Below are positions 10,236 to 19,230 of a stretch of 64,000 nucleotides of DNA, piece by piece (the first letter of the stretch is position 1; the number at the start of each line of letters is the position of its first letter). Made by a program: the position numbers and the translations under genes. The stretch spans positions 2,176,041 through 2,240,040 of the forward strand of contig JAITYX010000088.1 in the NCBI GenBank assembly GCA_021018815.1, given 5' to 3'. The DNA comes from Talinum fruticosum. Lineage: Eukaryota; Streptophyta; Magnoliopsida; Caryophyllales; Talinaceae. Below the pieces are notes generated by a model, which was given only the letters and a program-made list of their open reading frames with translations, had not been told where the DNA came from and did no database searches.

Positions 10236-10574
10236 ATTTATTAATAATTAGCGACGGAACAGTCCGTCGCTGGTCCGTCGCTAATGAAAAATTTTCCATC
10301 GGCGACACACAATTCCGTCGCTAATTACTAAATTAATTTGATTGTTTTTTTTTGGGGTTTTCTGTCATCCGAAATATTGGCCTCTCCCTAGCGACGGATT
10401 AGCGATGGAATATTCCGTCGCTAAGTGTTTTAGCGACGGAATTTTCCGTCGTTGATTCTAAATTAGCGACGGATGCCTTATTCCGTCGCTATGTCCGTCG
10501 ATGTCCGACACAGGTGTCATTTTTGTCGGTTTCGTCGCTAATTTCCGTCGCTATTAAGCGGTTTTGTAGTAGTG
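10236..10574. repeat. CACTA-2 right subterminal repeat block and TIR
   Basis: Copies of TAGCGACGGA, TCCGTCGCTA and close variants fill 10249-10555, then the terminus ...GTAGTAGTG at 10574. The motif set is the same as at the left end, confirming the two belong to one element. Confidence 0.88.
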
Positions 10575-10577
10575 TAG

Positions 10578-11969
10578 TTCACCATTTATATTAATATAGT
10601 CCATTGGTGAAGACACACAAATCATGATCAACTATACAAATGATTAGGGAATTCTAGAGCATGCAAAGTAGCATGTAGTAAAGACCAATCCACAATGTCA
10701 TATGCTTTTTTATATCAATCATCAACATACTCCTTGGAGAAATAGACTTCCTTTCACAATGTTTCACTAACTTATGAGCCAAGAACATGTTTATCGAGTA
10801 ACTAATCTTTCTTTAACCTAAGCACTTTGAAATGGATTAGTGATATCGGGAAGCACATAATGTAATCTAGCCAAGACTTTATCAATGACCTTGTATATCA
10901 TATTACAAAGAGAAATTGGTTCGAAACCATGGAAGCATTTGGCTTCTTAGTAATAAAGTAATAAGTGTGTTATTAATTTTCCTTAATAGCTTGCCAATCT
11001 CTAGAAAACTTAGCACGACTTGACAAATATCGGGGCTAATAATATTTAGGCCTTCTTGTAGAACCTAGATCTATAGCCATCCAACCTAGGGGATTTGTTC
11101 TCATCCATACTAAAAAGCACATCCCAAATCGATCACGAGTTAGAAGGAAAAGTAAAGACTGAATGGTATTTTGAAGTGAGAGCATGTCCATTCATAATCC
11201 AACTAATATCACAGAGGCCTCACTACCTAAGCAGTCCCTATTACTCCGAGTAAAGAACTAAGTGAAAACTTGGGCAATACCTACAAAGGTATAATGTTCA
11301 ACACAATATGCATTAATTACTTTCGAATGTAGTTAGAATTGTGCTTCTCTATAAGCATAACATGAAAAAAACTTGCTATTATCATCTCCTTGCTTTTAAA
11401 AATGTTCTTTAGCCCTTTGTAGTAGTATCTTCTCCTCAATCTTATTGAACTTAGTAAACTCCTCCAAAATACCCTAGGTAGTCTCGAGTCTAAGCTTGCA
11501 TAAGTTGACGGTGTAACACTTTAACTTTTTCACTAACTTCCTTAAACAGTTAACATGAAGGTGTTTTAATTATGCCTTCAATAATTTTAGCTTTTTGACA
11601 ATTTAAAACATCGAACAACCCTTAATTTGTTGAGGCCGGACCTCCTATATCAATAATGAGTAATCAGGATAAGAAGTCTACACATTCAAAATTTTAAAGG
11701 CTTTTTCAACTCCTTAAACCGACCTTTATATAAACCAAGATAATGCAATGGTTTGAAACCCTTAGGCATTAAACTCAACATCATAAGACCAATTATCATG
11801 AACATAGTGTTGAGGGAAAAATTTGGTTGTAATACCTTGAGCATTTTGGGATTTTACCTTAGTTTCCACCGAAGCAAATAAGTCGGTCTATATCTGAAAA
11901 TCTCCTTCTTTATTTCACCTGCTTCAAGAGGTCATTAAGACCACTTATGTTCCGACAAGTTAAGATCAT
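10578..11969 (-). pseudogene. LINE ORF2, endonuclease and RT N-terminal part
   Basis: ORF2 probably starts at the ATG complementary to 11967-11969, reading MILTCRNISGLNDLLKQ, which matches the endonuclease start of plant L1 elements (usual pattern W-N-x-R-G-L-N). Later pieces include IFPSTLC-type words and, around 10,925-10,780, SLCNMIYKVIDKVLARL, the opening RT motif (usual SLCNV.YKI..K.LA.RL), then LPDITNPFQSA. The last codons before CACTA-2 (YININGEL) belong to the G-x-x-G region before GKRGLR. There are many stops. Confidence 0.78.
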
Positions 11970-12329
11970 ATTGATTGCTCACCAAAAGCTCTTCTCATAC
12001 TTTTGGCTTTATCATGTTTACTTATATGGCCACTCACGGTGGTCCGATGTCTGCAAGAAAGACAAGCTGAATCTATTCCCCAAAACAATGGTACCTTGAG
12101 CACCGTCATGCAAGGTACTCCTATCCTTAGAAAATATATGATTTTCCTCTTACTTGCCTCTGTGTCCTAGAGATTTAATGAGAATAGGAGTGTCTTGAAT
12201 TGTGGTAGCTTCGGATGACACTCCCTTCCTCCCCTACTTGTTCAATAGGTATAGACTCAAGAATAAGAACCATATATCCCTTATGGTGAAGCCTCCTCCT
12301 CGCGGTGAGAACCCTACATAACCTCAGCA

Positions 12330-12519
12330 ATACTTGGGCGCTTGAGGCATGCATACTTTTTCATCCTTTGATGAGCTATATTCTTCCTCCGTATGCCCCA
12401 ACATTTGCACTTTTTACAAAAGAAAGGGACCCACTAATAATGTACAACTTGAATAATAATACCAAGAGGATCACGGATAATGATAGCCTCAAGGAGAGTG
12501 GAAGTAACATCAATTTCTA
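12330..12519 (-). pseudogene. LINE ORF1 fragment with zinc knuckle (zf-CCHC_4 type)
   Basis: The minus strand from 12,519 reads EIDVTSTLLEAIIIRDPLG and then, after one stop, WVPFFCKKCKCWG followed by a His/Arg-rich segment. Plant L1 ORF1 proteins have a V-E-I-D...DP.G stretch followed by W..PP.C..C..FGH....C; the last His and Cys of the knuckle are not clear here. The fragment begins at the CACTA-3 target site, so ORF1's N-terminal part is absent. Between 11,970 and 12,330 the ORF1 tail is too decayed to read. Confidence 0.6.
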
Positions 12520-12522
12520 TAA

Positions 12523-12870
12523 CACTACGAGTAAAATAGTAAATTAGCGTCGGACAAAATCGGACGCCAAATCAGGAAAATCCGACGCTAAACGTCTTTA
12601 GTGTCGGATTAGAGTCGGATAAAATTCCGATGCAAAAGACCTCGACGTTAAAAATTTCACGTCGGATTTAGCATCCGACGCTAATTAGCGTCCTACGTAT
12701 CCGATGCCATTAGCGTCGGACACAAAGCCGACGCTAATTTCGTTTTCTTTTTCAGCCTCTGCTTGTTTTTAGCTTCAATTTTTGTGTTTAGCGTCAACTT
12801 TTTTGACTCAAATAGCGTCGGATTTTGTGTGCGACGCGAAAATCTGACGCTAAATGTTCCCTTATTTTGC
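12523..12870. repeat. CACTA-3 left terminal and subterminal repeats
   Basis: About ten copies of TTAGCGTCGGA / TCCGACGCTAA and variants fall between 12543 and 12855. The motif differs from that of CACTA-2 by A to T in the centre (GCGACGGA versus GCGTCGGA), so the two are related but distinct families. From 12871 to 13140 I see AT-rich, probably 3' untranslated, sequence with no feature. Confidence 0.85.
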
Positions 12871-13143
12871 TTGGAGCTTTTTACATTTGCTATTCCCTTT
12901 TTACATATATTTCCTGCAAAACATTTACATAAAATTCGACTTCTTCTCTACACAGTAATCCACGAATACACAAATACATTGTGGTTCATTCTTTGTACAA
13001 TCATCCACAAACCACCAACTATTCATAAAAACAACGAACATTCGCAACAGTTTATCCAACAAATCGGTTCAAAGTTCAACAAATCAATTTAACAAACAAA
13101 CCAATTCAAAGTTCAATAAACAAACCATGCTAAGAAATTAGTT

Positions 13144-14170
13144 AGAACCACCGGACATCCTCTCAACTTATGATTGGAGGTTTTGAATGAGTTTCATTGC
13201 TTCTTCCATGGCCTTTTGCTGACTCTCGACCAGTTTTCTTTGCTCTTCCATGGCCTTTTGATGACTCTCGGTTAGTTTTCTTTGCTCTTCCATGGCTTTT
13301 TATGACTCTCGGTTAATTTTCTTTGCTGATCAAGTTGTTCTTGGGTTGATTGAAGTTGTGATTATAGCCGAGAATAAGCCGAGGAATTGTAGGTAGCACT
13401 TGTAGAGGATGTCGAGGCGATGAGGCTTCTCGTAGAACATTGTTGCGGAATTACCTAATCCATAGATGGTTGATTTTTACTCCACCCACCCGACACCTCA
13501 TAGTAGAGGGTGTCCGCCTCTTTGTCCCCTCCTGAATACCACGCTCGGCTCTAATCGCTTCATATTTTTCCTGCAAAGGGAAAGCATCCATTATTACATC
13601 CAATATGAATATCCCCTACAATTGTGTATAAAATGAAAGAAAACCTAAATACTTGGAGTTTATACCATTTGGACTGCGAGATTTGCAGTTGAGACTAACC
13701 CTTGGCTATGTAACGTTCTCGCTTTTGGGCCTTCTGTCCTATTCTTGAAGCGTTGGGCAGATTTTTTGAAATTCAAAGGTACTTCTTAGCCCCTTCAACC
13801 TCTCTCGCCCCTCATCCGACAACCAAGTTATTGGTTTATCATCGAGCCTTTTTCCAGCCTTACTCGCTAAGTTCCTCAAATTTTTACCAACTTTCTTCTT
13901 CCACTCTGCATATACTTCTTGAGAAAGTTCTGGAGCCCAAGTATACTTGCCCTATTTTAAACAAATATTATCAAACATAAATTGAAAATATTAAAAACTA
14001 CTCATATATATCCAATTGTTTTCAAACTTTTTACCTCAAAAGTCCTCCACAAAAGTTATAACTCTTCTTTAGGGAGATTTGATAAACATGTGCACTGGCC
14101 ATTGTAGAAACTCTTGATATCATCTGATATAGCTCGTGACAACTTTGACTTAGTGAACCTGCAATAAAAT
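13144..14170 (-). pseudogene. Transposase_24 (Ptta/En/Spm accessory)-like gene of CACTA-3
   Basis: Minus-strand pieces in order: WAPELSQEVYAEWKKKVGKN, then LASKAGKRLDDKPI and EGAKKYL (about 13,950-13,790), KAQKRERYIAKG (about 13,730-13,700), an ATYNSSAYSRL stretch (about 13,400), and a C-terminal coiled coil built of repeated QRKLTESHQKAMEE units ending MERMSGG-like at about 13,150. The accessory proteins bind subterminal repeats and dimerise through such coils, which fits. Donor-like GT sites with AT-rich gaps suggest introns near 13,600 and 14,000. Several frame changes remain, so I regard it as broken or at least unproven. Confidence 0.65.
13195..13335. repeat. Coding tandem repeat, about 3 units of ~51 bp
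   Basis: The phrases CTTCCATGGCCTTTTG, TGACTCTCG and TTTTCTTTGCT recur three times. On the minus strand each unit encodes (E/D)QRKL-(T/V)ES-(H/Q)(Q/K)KAME, that is, a repeated coiled-coil segment. One unit (near 13290) has lost two bases and shifts the frame. Confidence 0.85.
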
Positions 14171-14354
14171 TGTTAAGTTAAAAGTACCCAAAGAATACGA
14201 AAAATAAACCTAAATACAACGAATAATGTCATGCAAAGAAGATTTAAGTATATATATTCAAAAATAAATTAATATACACAAAAAAATCAAAACATAAATC
14301 AAAATCATAACATAGATCGTTTGGTTATCAATGTCATGAGATTAGAATATTACT

Positions 14355-17300
14355 TCAAAAATCATCATCATCATTAGCTACAATGTCATCATCAATGTCA
14401 TTATACAATAAAAGACTGTCATCATCCGCCTCCCCTTCAAAATTATCATCCTCGTTTTTAACATTGAAATCGTCTTCATTAGCTCCCTCTTCACTTATGT
14501 CCTCAAGTTCATTTTCAACTCCTTCTTGAACTCCTTCGAACTCACACAAAGTAGGAGGATTATCATTAGTATCCTCTTGGAATGTCTGTATCATTGAGTG
14601 GTGCTTCAATGGTTGATCTTGGTTTTATCTTAATCACCGCCCACCATTGGTTTCTATCGTTCCTTATACTTGGATAAGGGGTAAAATACACTTGCACAAC
14701 TTGGGATGCCAATACAAATGGATCATACTTTGGGTACTTCTTTGTATGGTTGACATCCACTAATTTATATTGTTCATGTGTATTAATACCCCTTATAGAA
14801 TCAAACCATTCGCATTTGAACAAAACCGTCTTGTTAGAACGAGAATCCCCAACATACTCTAACTCAATCACCTCTTGAAGAATGCCATAATAATGAATGT
14901 CATCTACCCCTTTCACGGATATCCCATAATTCATACTGGCCTTGTTTTGACCGTATTTATGGGTGTAAAAGTTGTAATTATTTATGTAATAATGGTTAAA
15001 ACTACGTACATCCTTCTTTGGACCAAGTGCCAAACTTTTAATTACTCCATTGTTCTCGTTCAAATGAAAAACCTACGCCATTAAAATATAAGTTAATGAA
15101 AATGGAATATATATTTAAACCACTGCAACACAACATCAATATACTAACCTTCTCTATACTTCATCTTTCTTAACACGTGGATGCAGTGTAATCATTTCAT
15201 CTTCAAATTGCCTTAGTTGGGGAAAATGCTTATTATTAGTTCGTTATCATTAAAAGATAATATATGACAAAATTATTCTAGTTGATAGTCGTACCATTCA
15301 TAATCTTCTAATATTTCACAATTCGAAGAATGTATGCATGAGCTGCATCATACTCGCGTTGATCAAGGTATCTCATACATCCTTCACTGAGGGCATACCC
15401 GACATTAAAGGAGAAGACATCCGGAATGTGTTCACCTTGATTCTTCTCTATATGAGGATATACATTTCGCCCAAGATCTCTTGTTTTTGTGTCAACATTT
15501 TGCTCAAAGTAAGCGGCACAAAAATTTGAAATCTCCTCTGTTAGATATGCATTGCAAATGGACGGTTCAACACGAGCTTTATTGTCGACTTTCTTCTTTA
15601 AATGATGCAGAAATCTGCATCATAAGTACAAATATTTACTATCATCACTACAAAATATTAATTGACAACTTGATAAGAATCACTCGATACCTTTCAAAGG
15701 GATACATCCATCTATACTAAATAGGTCCACCCACTTTAGCCTCATATGGTAAGTGCACAGGAAGATGCTCCATTACATTGAAGAAAGATGGAGGGAAGAT
15801 CATCTCCATCTTACATAGTATTTCGGGGATATTTGCCTCTAATCGGAGTACATCCTCCGTTCGCAAATGAGCGGCGCATAAATCCCTGAAGAATTGGCTG
15901 AGTTCTGTAAGGACTTTCCAAACATTTGGAGGCAATAATTCCCTCAATGCTATGGGTAATAATCGCTCCATAAGGATGTGACAATCATGGCTTTTCAAAT
16001 TATGCAACTTTGCATTTTTTCCATCAACACATCGACTTAAATGACTAGCATATCCGTCGGGTAACTTAAGTTGTTTTAGCCACTCACATAAAGCTTTTCT
16101 TGCCTCTTTATTCATTACATATGGAGCGTCTGGAACAGGTTTCGGTTCGTCCTCCATCAGCATGTTCAATAGTCGAATGTTTAGCTTTCGACGCTTACAA
16201 TGAGTGGCTAAATCCTTTCTTGCGTTGATGTCATCCTTAGTTTTTCCCTTTACATCCATGATTGTGTTGATTACTTGATCAAACACATTCTTCTCGACAT
16301 GCATGACATCTAAATTGTGACGTATGAGAAGGTCTTTCCAATATGGCAATTCCCAGAATATGCTTCGCTTTGTCCAATTGTGAGACTCGAGGTAACCACC
16401 AATTGAGCCATGATAATCAACAGAGTTAGGCATCGTACATATGCGATCCCATATTTGATCACCTTTAAGACGAGGAGGAGGAGGTGAATGGTCGACCTTA
16501 TTTTTCAAAAAGCACTCTTGTTAGACCTAAAACGATGACCTTCGGGAAGAAATTGTCTATGGCAATCAAACCATGTGGTCTTCTTCCCATGTTTTAGTGT
16601 TGAATGCTTTCGTGTTTTCCATGCAATAAGGACAAACTAATTTCCCGATGTCATCCAACCCGAAAGCATACCATATGCTGGAAAGTCACTTATTGTCCAC
16701 ATAACTGCTGCCTTCAACGTAAAGTTATTCTTTTTCGAAACATCATACGTTTGAAGGCCAACATCCCACAAGTGCTTCAATTCCTCAATGAGGGGTTGTA
16801 AATAAACGTCAAGTTTCCCTTAGGACTTTTTGGGCCAGGAATCAACAAAGTAAGAAACATGAATTGTCTCTTCATGCACAACCAAGGTGGTAAATTGTAT
16901 GGAGTTGCAATTACGGGCCAACAGGAGTACGTCCGCCCAAAATTGCCAAATGGGGCGAAGCCATCGGTACATAAACCTAATCGAACATTGCGATGTTCGG
17001 CGGAAAATTCCTTGAAAGTGACATCAAAATGTTTCCATGCTTCACTATCACATGGATGTGCCATTGAGCCACTTTCACGTGGATTTTCATAATGCCATCT
17101 CATTTGGGCCGTTGTGCCATTCGTCACATACAATCTTTATAATCTCGGCCCAATTGGAAAGTATATTAGTACTTTCTTTGCAATACCTTTACCCCTCAAT
17201 GTCTTCTTCTCATATCTATCGACCCCACAATGCTCACATCTATCCAAATTAATTTTATCTTTCCAATATAACATACATCCATTTAGACAAACATCAATTC

Positions 17301-17936
17301 TCTCATGTGGAAGTTCCAAAGCAGCAAGCGACTTCTTTGCGGAATAATAAGTGTCGGTCAACTCGGTATTAGGTGGACACATTTCCTTCATCAGTGCCAA
17401 CAAATTGTCAACAGCTCTATTTGGGAGATTAAACTCACATTTGATGTTAATGAGCTGTGAGATTACTGACAATAAAGACAAATCACACCCCTTGTACAAA
17501 GCTCTCTTAGCCGCTTCCAACATTTCAAAGAATTTTTTGCATCTTCATTTGGTTCTTCATCCACACTTTCATTATCAATCCATGTTGAGGACATAGGCCC
17601 AAATGCATCCATCAACATTTCATGCATTGATTCAACTTGTGGATTTGACGACCCTTGATTGTTCACTTCTAAATCAAGGTAAGTCTCTCCATGGTTAACC
17701 CAATGAAAATAATTAGCACGAAACCCATGTTTATACAAATGTAATTTCACGGTATCCTCATCTAAGAAAGGCACGTTGCCACATTTACTACAAGGGCACC
17801 TCATCTTCTTCGACCTCTTGAAGCTTTCTTCTTGTTTAGCAAATGAAATAAATTCCTTTTCTATCCTACGAATGAACTCCTTATTCAAGTATTTTCGATC
17901 AAACCTTTTATACATCCACTCTTTATTTGTCTCCAT
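14355..17936 (-). pseudogene. TNP2-type transposase gene of CACTA-3 (TNP2 - DUF4218 - DUF4216 - acidic tail)
   Basis: This is the best preserved coding unit of the window. Start: ATG at 17936, METNKEWMYKRF. Domains in order: transposase-associated zinc region (CPCSKCGNV, KHGFRANYFHW; 17936-17523), CxxC segment (CLNGCMLYWKD, CEHCGVDRY; 17523-17137), TNP2 core (SEAWKHFDVTF, VRLGLCTDGFAPFG, YNLPPWLCMKRQF; 17133-16777, continuing in another frame to 16510), core end and DUF4218 start (LPYWKDLL, RHNLDVMHVEKNVFDQVI, FFRDLCAAHLR, PPSFFNVMEHLPVHL; 16508-15717), DUF4218 C-terminus after an intron (15614-15300), DUF4216 (FNHYYINNYNFYTHKY, YYGILQEVIELEY, DPFVLASQVVQVYF; 15063-14566) and an acidic tail (to 14355). 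Lesions seen: frameshifts near 17,525, 16,810, 16,640 and 16,520, and a CAG-to-TAG-type nonsense codon at 15717-15719. TNP2 cuts the element ends. Confidence 0.88.
15615..15690 (-). other. Intron in the TNP2 gene of CACTA-3 (76 bp)
   Basis: On the minus strand the exon ends ...TTTGAAAG, followed by GTATCGAG, and the next exon begins after ...GATGCAG with ATTTCTGCATCA. Splicing keeps the frame and places the phrase FLHHLKKKVDNKARVEPS directly after YPFER, as expected in DUF4218. A second intron is likely in 15,290-15,200 and a third before DUF4216 at about 15,075-15,160. Confidence 0.65.
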
Positions 17937-17939
17937 TAC

Positions 17940-18842
17940 TGCGAGATATATACAATTTTAAAATAGTTAAGTATGTTTATCTTTTAAAATCACCAATCAA
18001 TCAAACTTGCGTAATGTTTTACATTGTATTTTTTATAATGACAATTGCATGCCCTACATCCTTCTACGGGATAAGTGGTCCTATACCCATTCAAGAATAA
18101 TATAATATTAGATCGTGCAGCTACGTCCTTGCATACTTTGACAAAATTTCGGCAGCATTTCCCCTTAGTTCTCCAAGTACGATCTATAAAGATGAGATGA
18201 ATAATGTCTATGGTAAAATAATTCATCCAGACATTACGCGCTACATCTTTATAATAGTACCTAAGAACATATGGAAATTGTCGCCTTAAATATGTCAAAG
18301 TGTATTCAAGGATTTATTAACTACACAACCTAATACCATATGATTCTTAAAGCTGTCCAACACGGACAATTCAAAAGCCGGCTATTTCTATAAGGACGCA
18401 TGCATGTGTTCTCTACTCAAATATGGTGAATCTATCAGCAAAAGGAGCAAGCCAATGAAGTCGGCTAAGTTACTCCCACCATTAACAAACCAGAATTACA
18501 AATCCAACCCAAGAAAAGAATTCTATTATCGACTATCTAGCACCCTCCTTTCAAAATATATTACATTTACTCTTCACTATCAAAACGAAAAACATATCAT
18601 CAATAGGTTTCGCATAAGAATTGAAGTTTAGTATCAGTTCCCCATCATTTTTCCACAAAACTTTGAATCATACTAAGTTTGGGTACGTGTCCTACCACGT
18701 ATCCAACTATAAGGCATGCCAAAATTTAATTTCATCTACTATTATCCATAGTAATTTTAATTACTTCAGTATCATTCACCAAATGAGGTTTGAAAAAATG
18801 TAATCATAATCAAGATTTACCTTTGAAATGAAAATTGAAAGG
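17940..18842. other. Region upstream of TNP2, nothing recognised
   Basis: About 900 bp lie between the TNP2 start and the array-edge pseudogene. A 102-residue minus-strand frame at 17990-18298 (Cys-rich end: GCRACNCHYKKYNV) is not one I recognise and may be chance or a 5' exon. No CACTA terminus, subterminal repeats, LTR or satellite motif is visible. The expected 5' end of CACTA-3 should be here and is not. Confidence 0.3.
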
Positions 18843-19230
18843 CTATTTGATAGGACCAACATCAATATTTGGAGCAACAACTTCCATAAATGGAACAATA
18901 TCCTAATCGGCTTCATGGTGTAGAGCATCTACAACACCATCTATCTCTAGAGCATTTTTAATAAGCTTAGCCCAACTTTGATGATTGACGAAGCATAATC
19001 TTCTTAAACCCCTGTTGAAAATCGCATAGATCGATGGGTCTAACCCAATACTACATTACAAAGCTCATCGTATTCCTTGAACAATCTCTTCTATAGCTCT
19101 AAAATCCCCTCTGATATAAGTCTAGGAGAACAACCACGCTTTTTCATCTTCCAACACCGGCGACAATAATTGGAAATTGCCTCATATCGCTTAATTGAAG
19201 CTGGGTTTATGACGCTTGTGAGGGAATATT
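18843..19230 (-). pseudogene. Decayed unrecognised coding frame spanning the left edge of the satellite array
   Basis: On the minus strand one frame reads across the border between the first monomer and unique DNA. The unique part (18,843-19,050) reads LDPSIYAIFNRGLRRLCF, NHQSWAKLIKNALEIDGVV, DALHHEAD, then one stop, DIVPFMEVVAPNIDVGPIK, and a terminal TAG at 18843-18845. The satellite part (19,052-19,230) reads, allowing the one-base difference seen between monomers, RRCWKMKKRG and GGDFRAIEEIVQGIR in the same frame. Stops at the junction (TGA, TAA) and inside show decay. I do not recognise the protein. Amino-acid composition and length of the open stretch look coding, but I cannot prove homology to a gene. 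Confidence 0.45.

Larger units (their letters stand above)
6392..10574 (-). mobile_element. CACTA-2, complete-ended non-autonomous CACTA transposon (4,183 bp)
   Basis: The left end is CACTACTAGAAAACC at 6392, the right end ...GTTTTGTAGTAGTG at 10574, with a 3-bp target duplication TAG at 6389-6391 and 10575-10577. Both are the hallmarks of the CACTA superfamily. Dense subterminal repeats of the GCGACGGA family lie at both ends. Inside, on the minus strand, are a Transposase_24-type accessory gene and a short acidic frame like the TNP2 C-terminus, but no TNP2 core, so mobility would depend on a relative. It is inserted in LINE ORF2, which is undisturbed apart from the duplication. Confidence 0.93.
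5576..12519 (-). mobile_element. L1-type LINE, decayed, split by CACTA-2
   Basis: In the minus-strand direction the order is ORF1 zinc knuckle (about 12,519-12,330), ORF2 endonuclease start (11,969), reverse transcriptase N-terminal part (about 11,000-10,578), then, after CACTA-2, the rest of RT and the zf-RVT-like tail (6388-5576). Both ends of the LINE are lost: ORF1 is cut by the left terminus of CACTA-3 and the 3' end abuts CACTA-1 at 5575. No poly(A) tail or target duplication can be seen. Many stops and frameshifts make it a fossil. Confidence 0.8.
12523..18300 (-). mobile_element. CACTA-3, En/Spm-type transposon with both genes, right end not found
   Basis: The left terminus CACTACGAGTAAAATAG starts at 12523, preceded by TAA (12520-12522), and is followed by dense GCGTCGGA subterminal repeats. 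Two genes lie on the minus strand: a Transposase_24-like gene (13144-14170) and a TNP2-type gene (14355-17936). The right end should show mirrored subterminal repeats and ...TAGTG then TAA, but I see neither between 17,940 and the satellite at 19,052. The 5' end therefore seems deleted, and the coordinate 18300 is a convention. Confidence 0.82.

Noticed and set aside
13753..13980. 75-residue + strand frame
   Set aside because: It is a shadow of the minus-strand accessory gene of CACTA-3.
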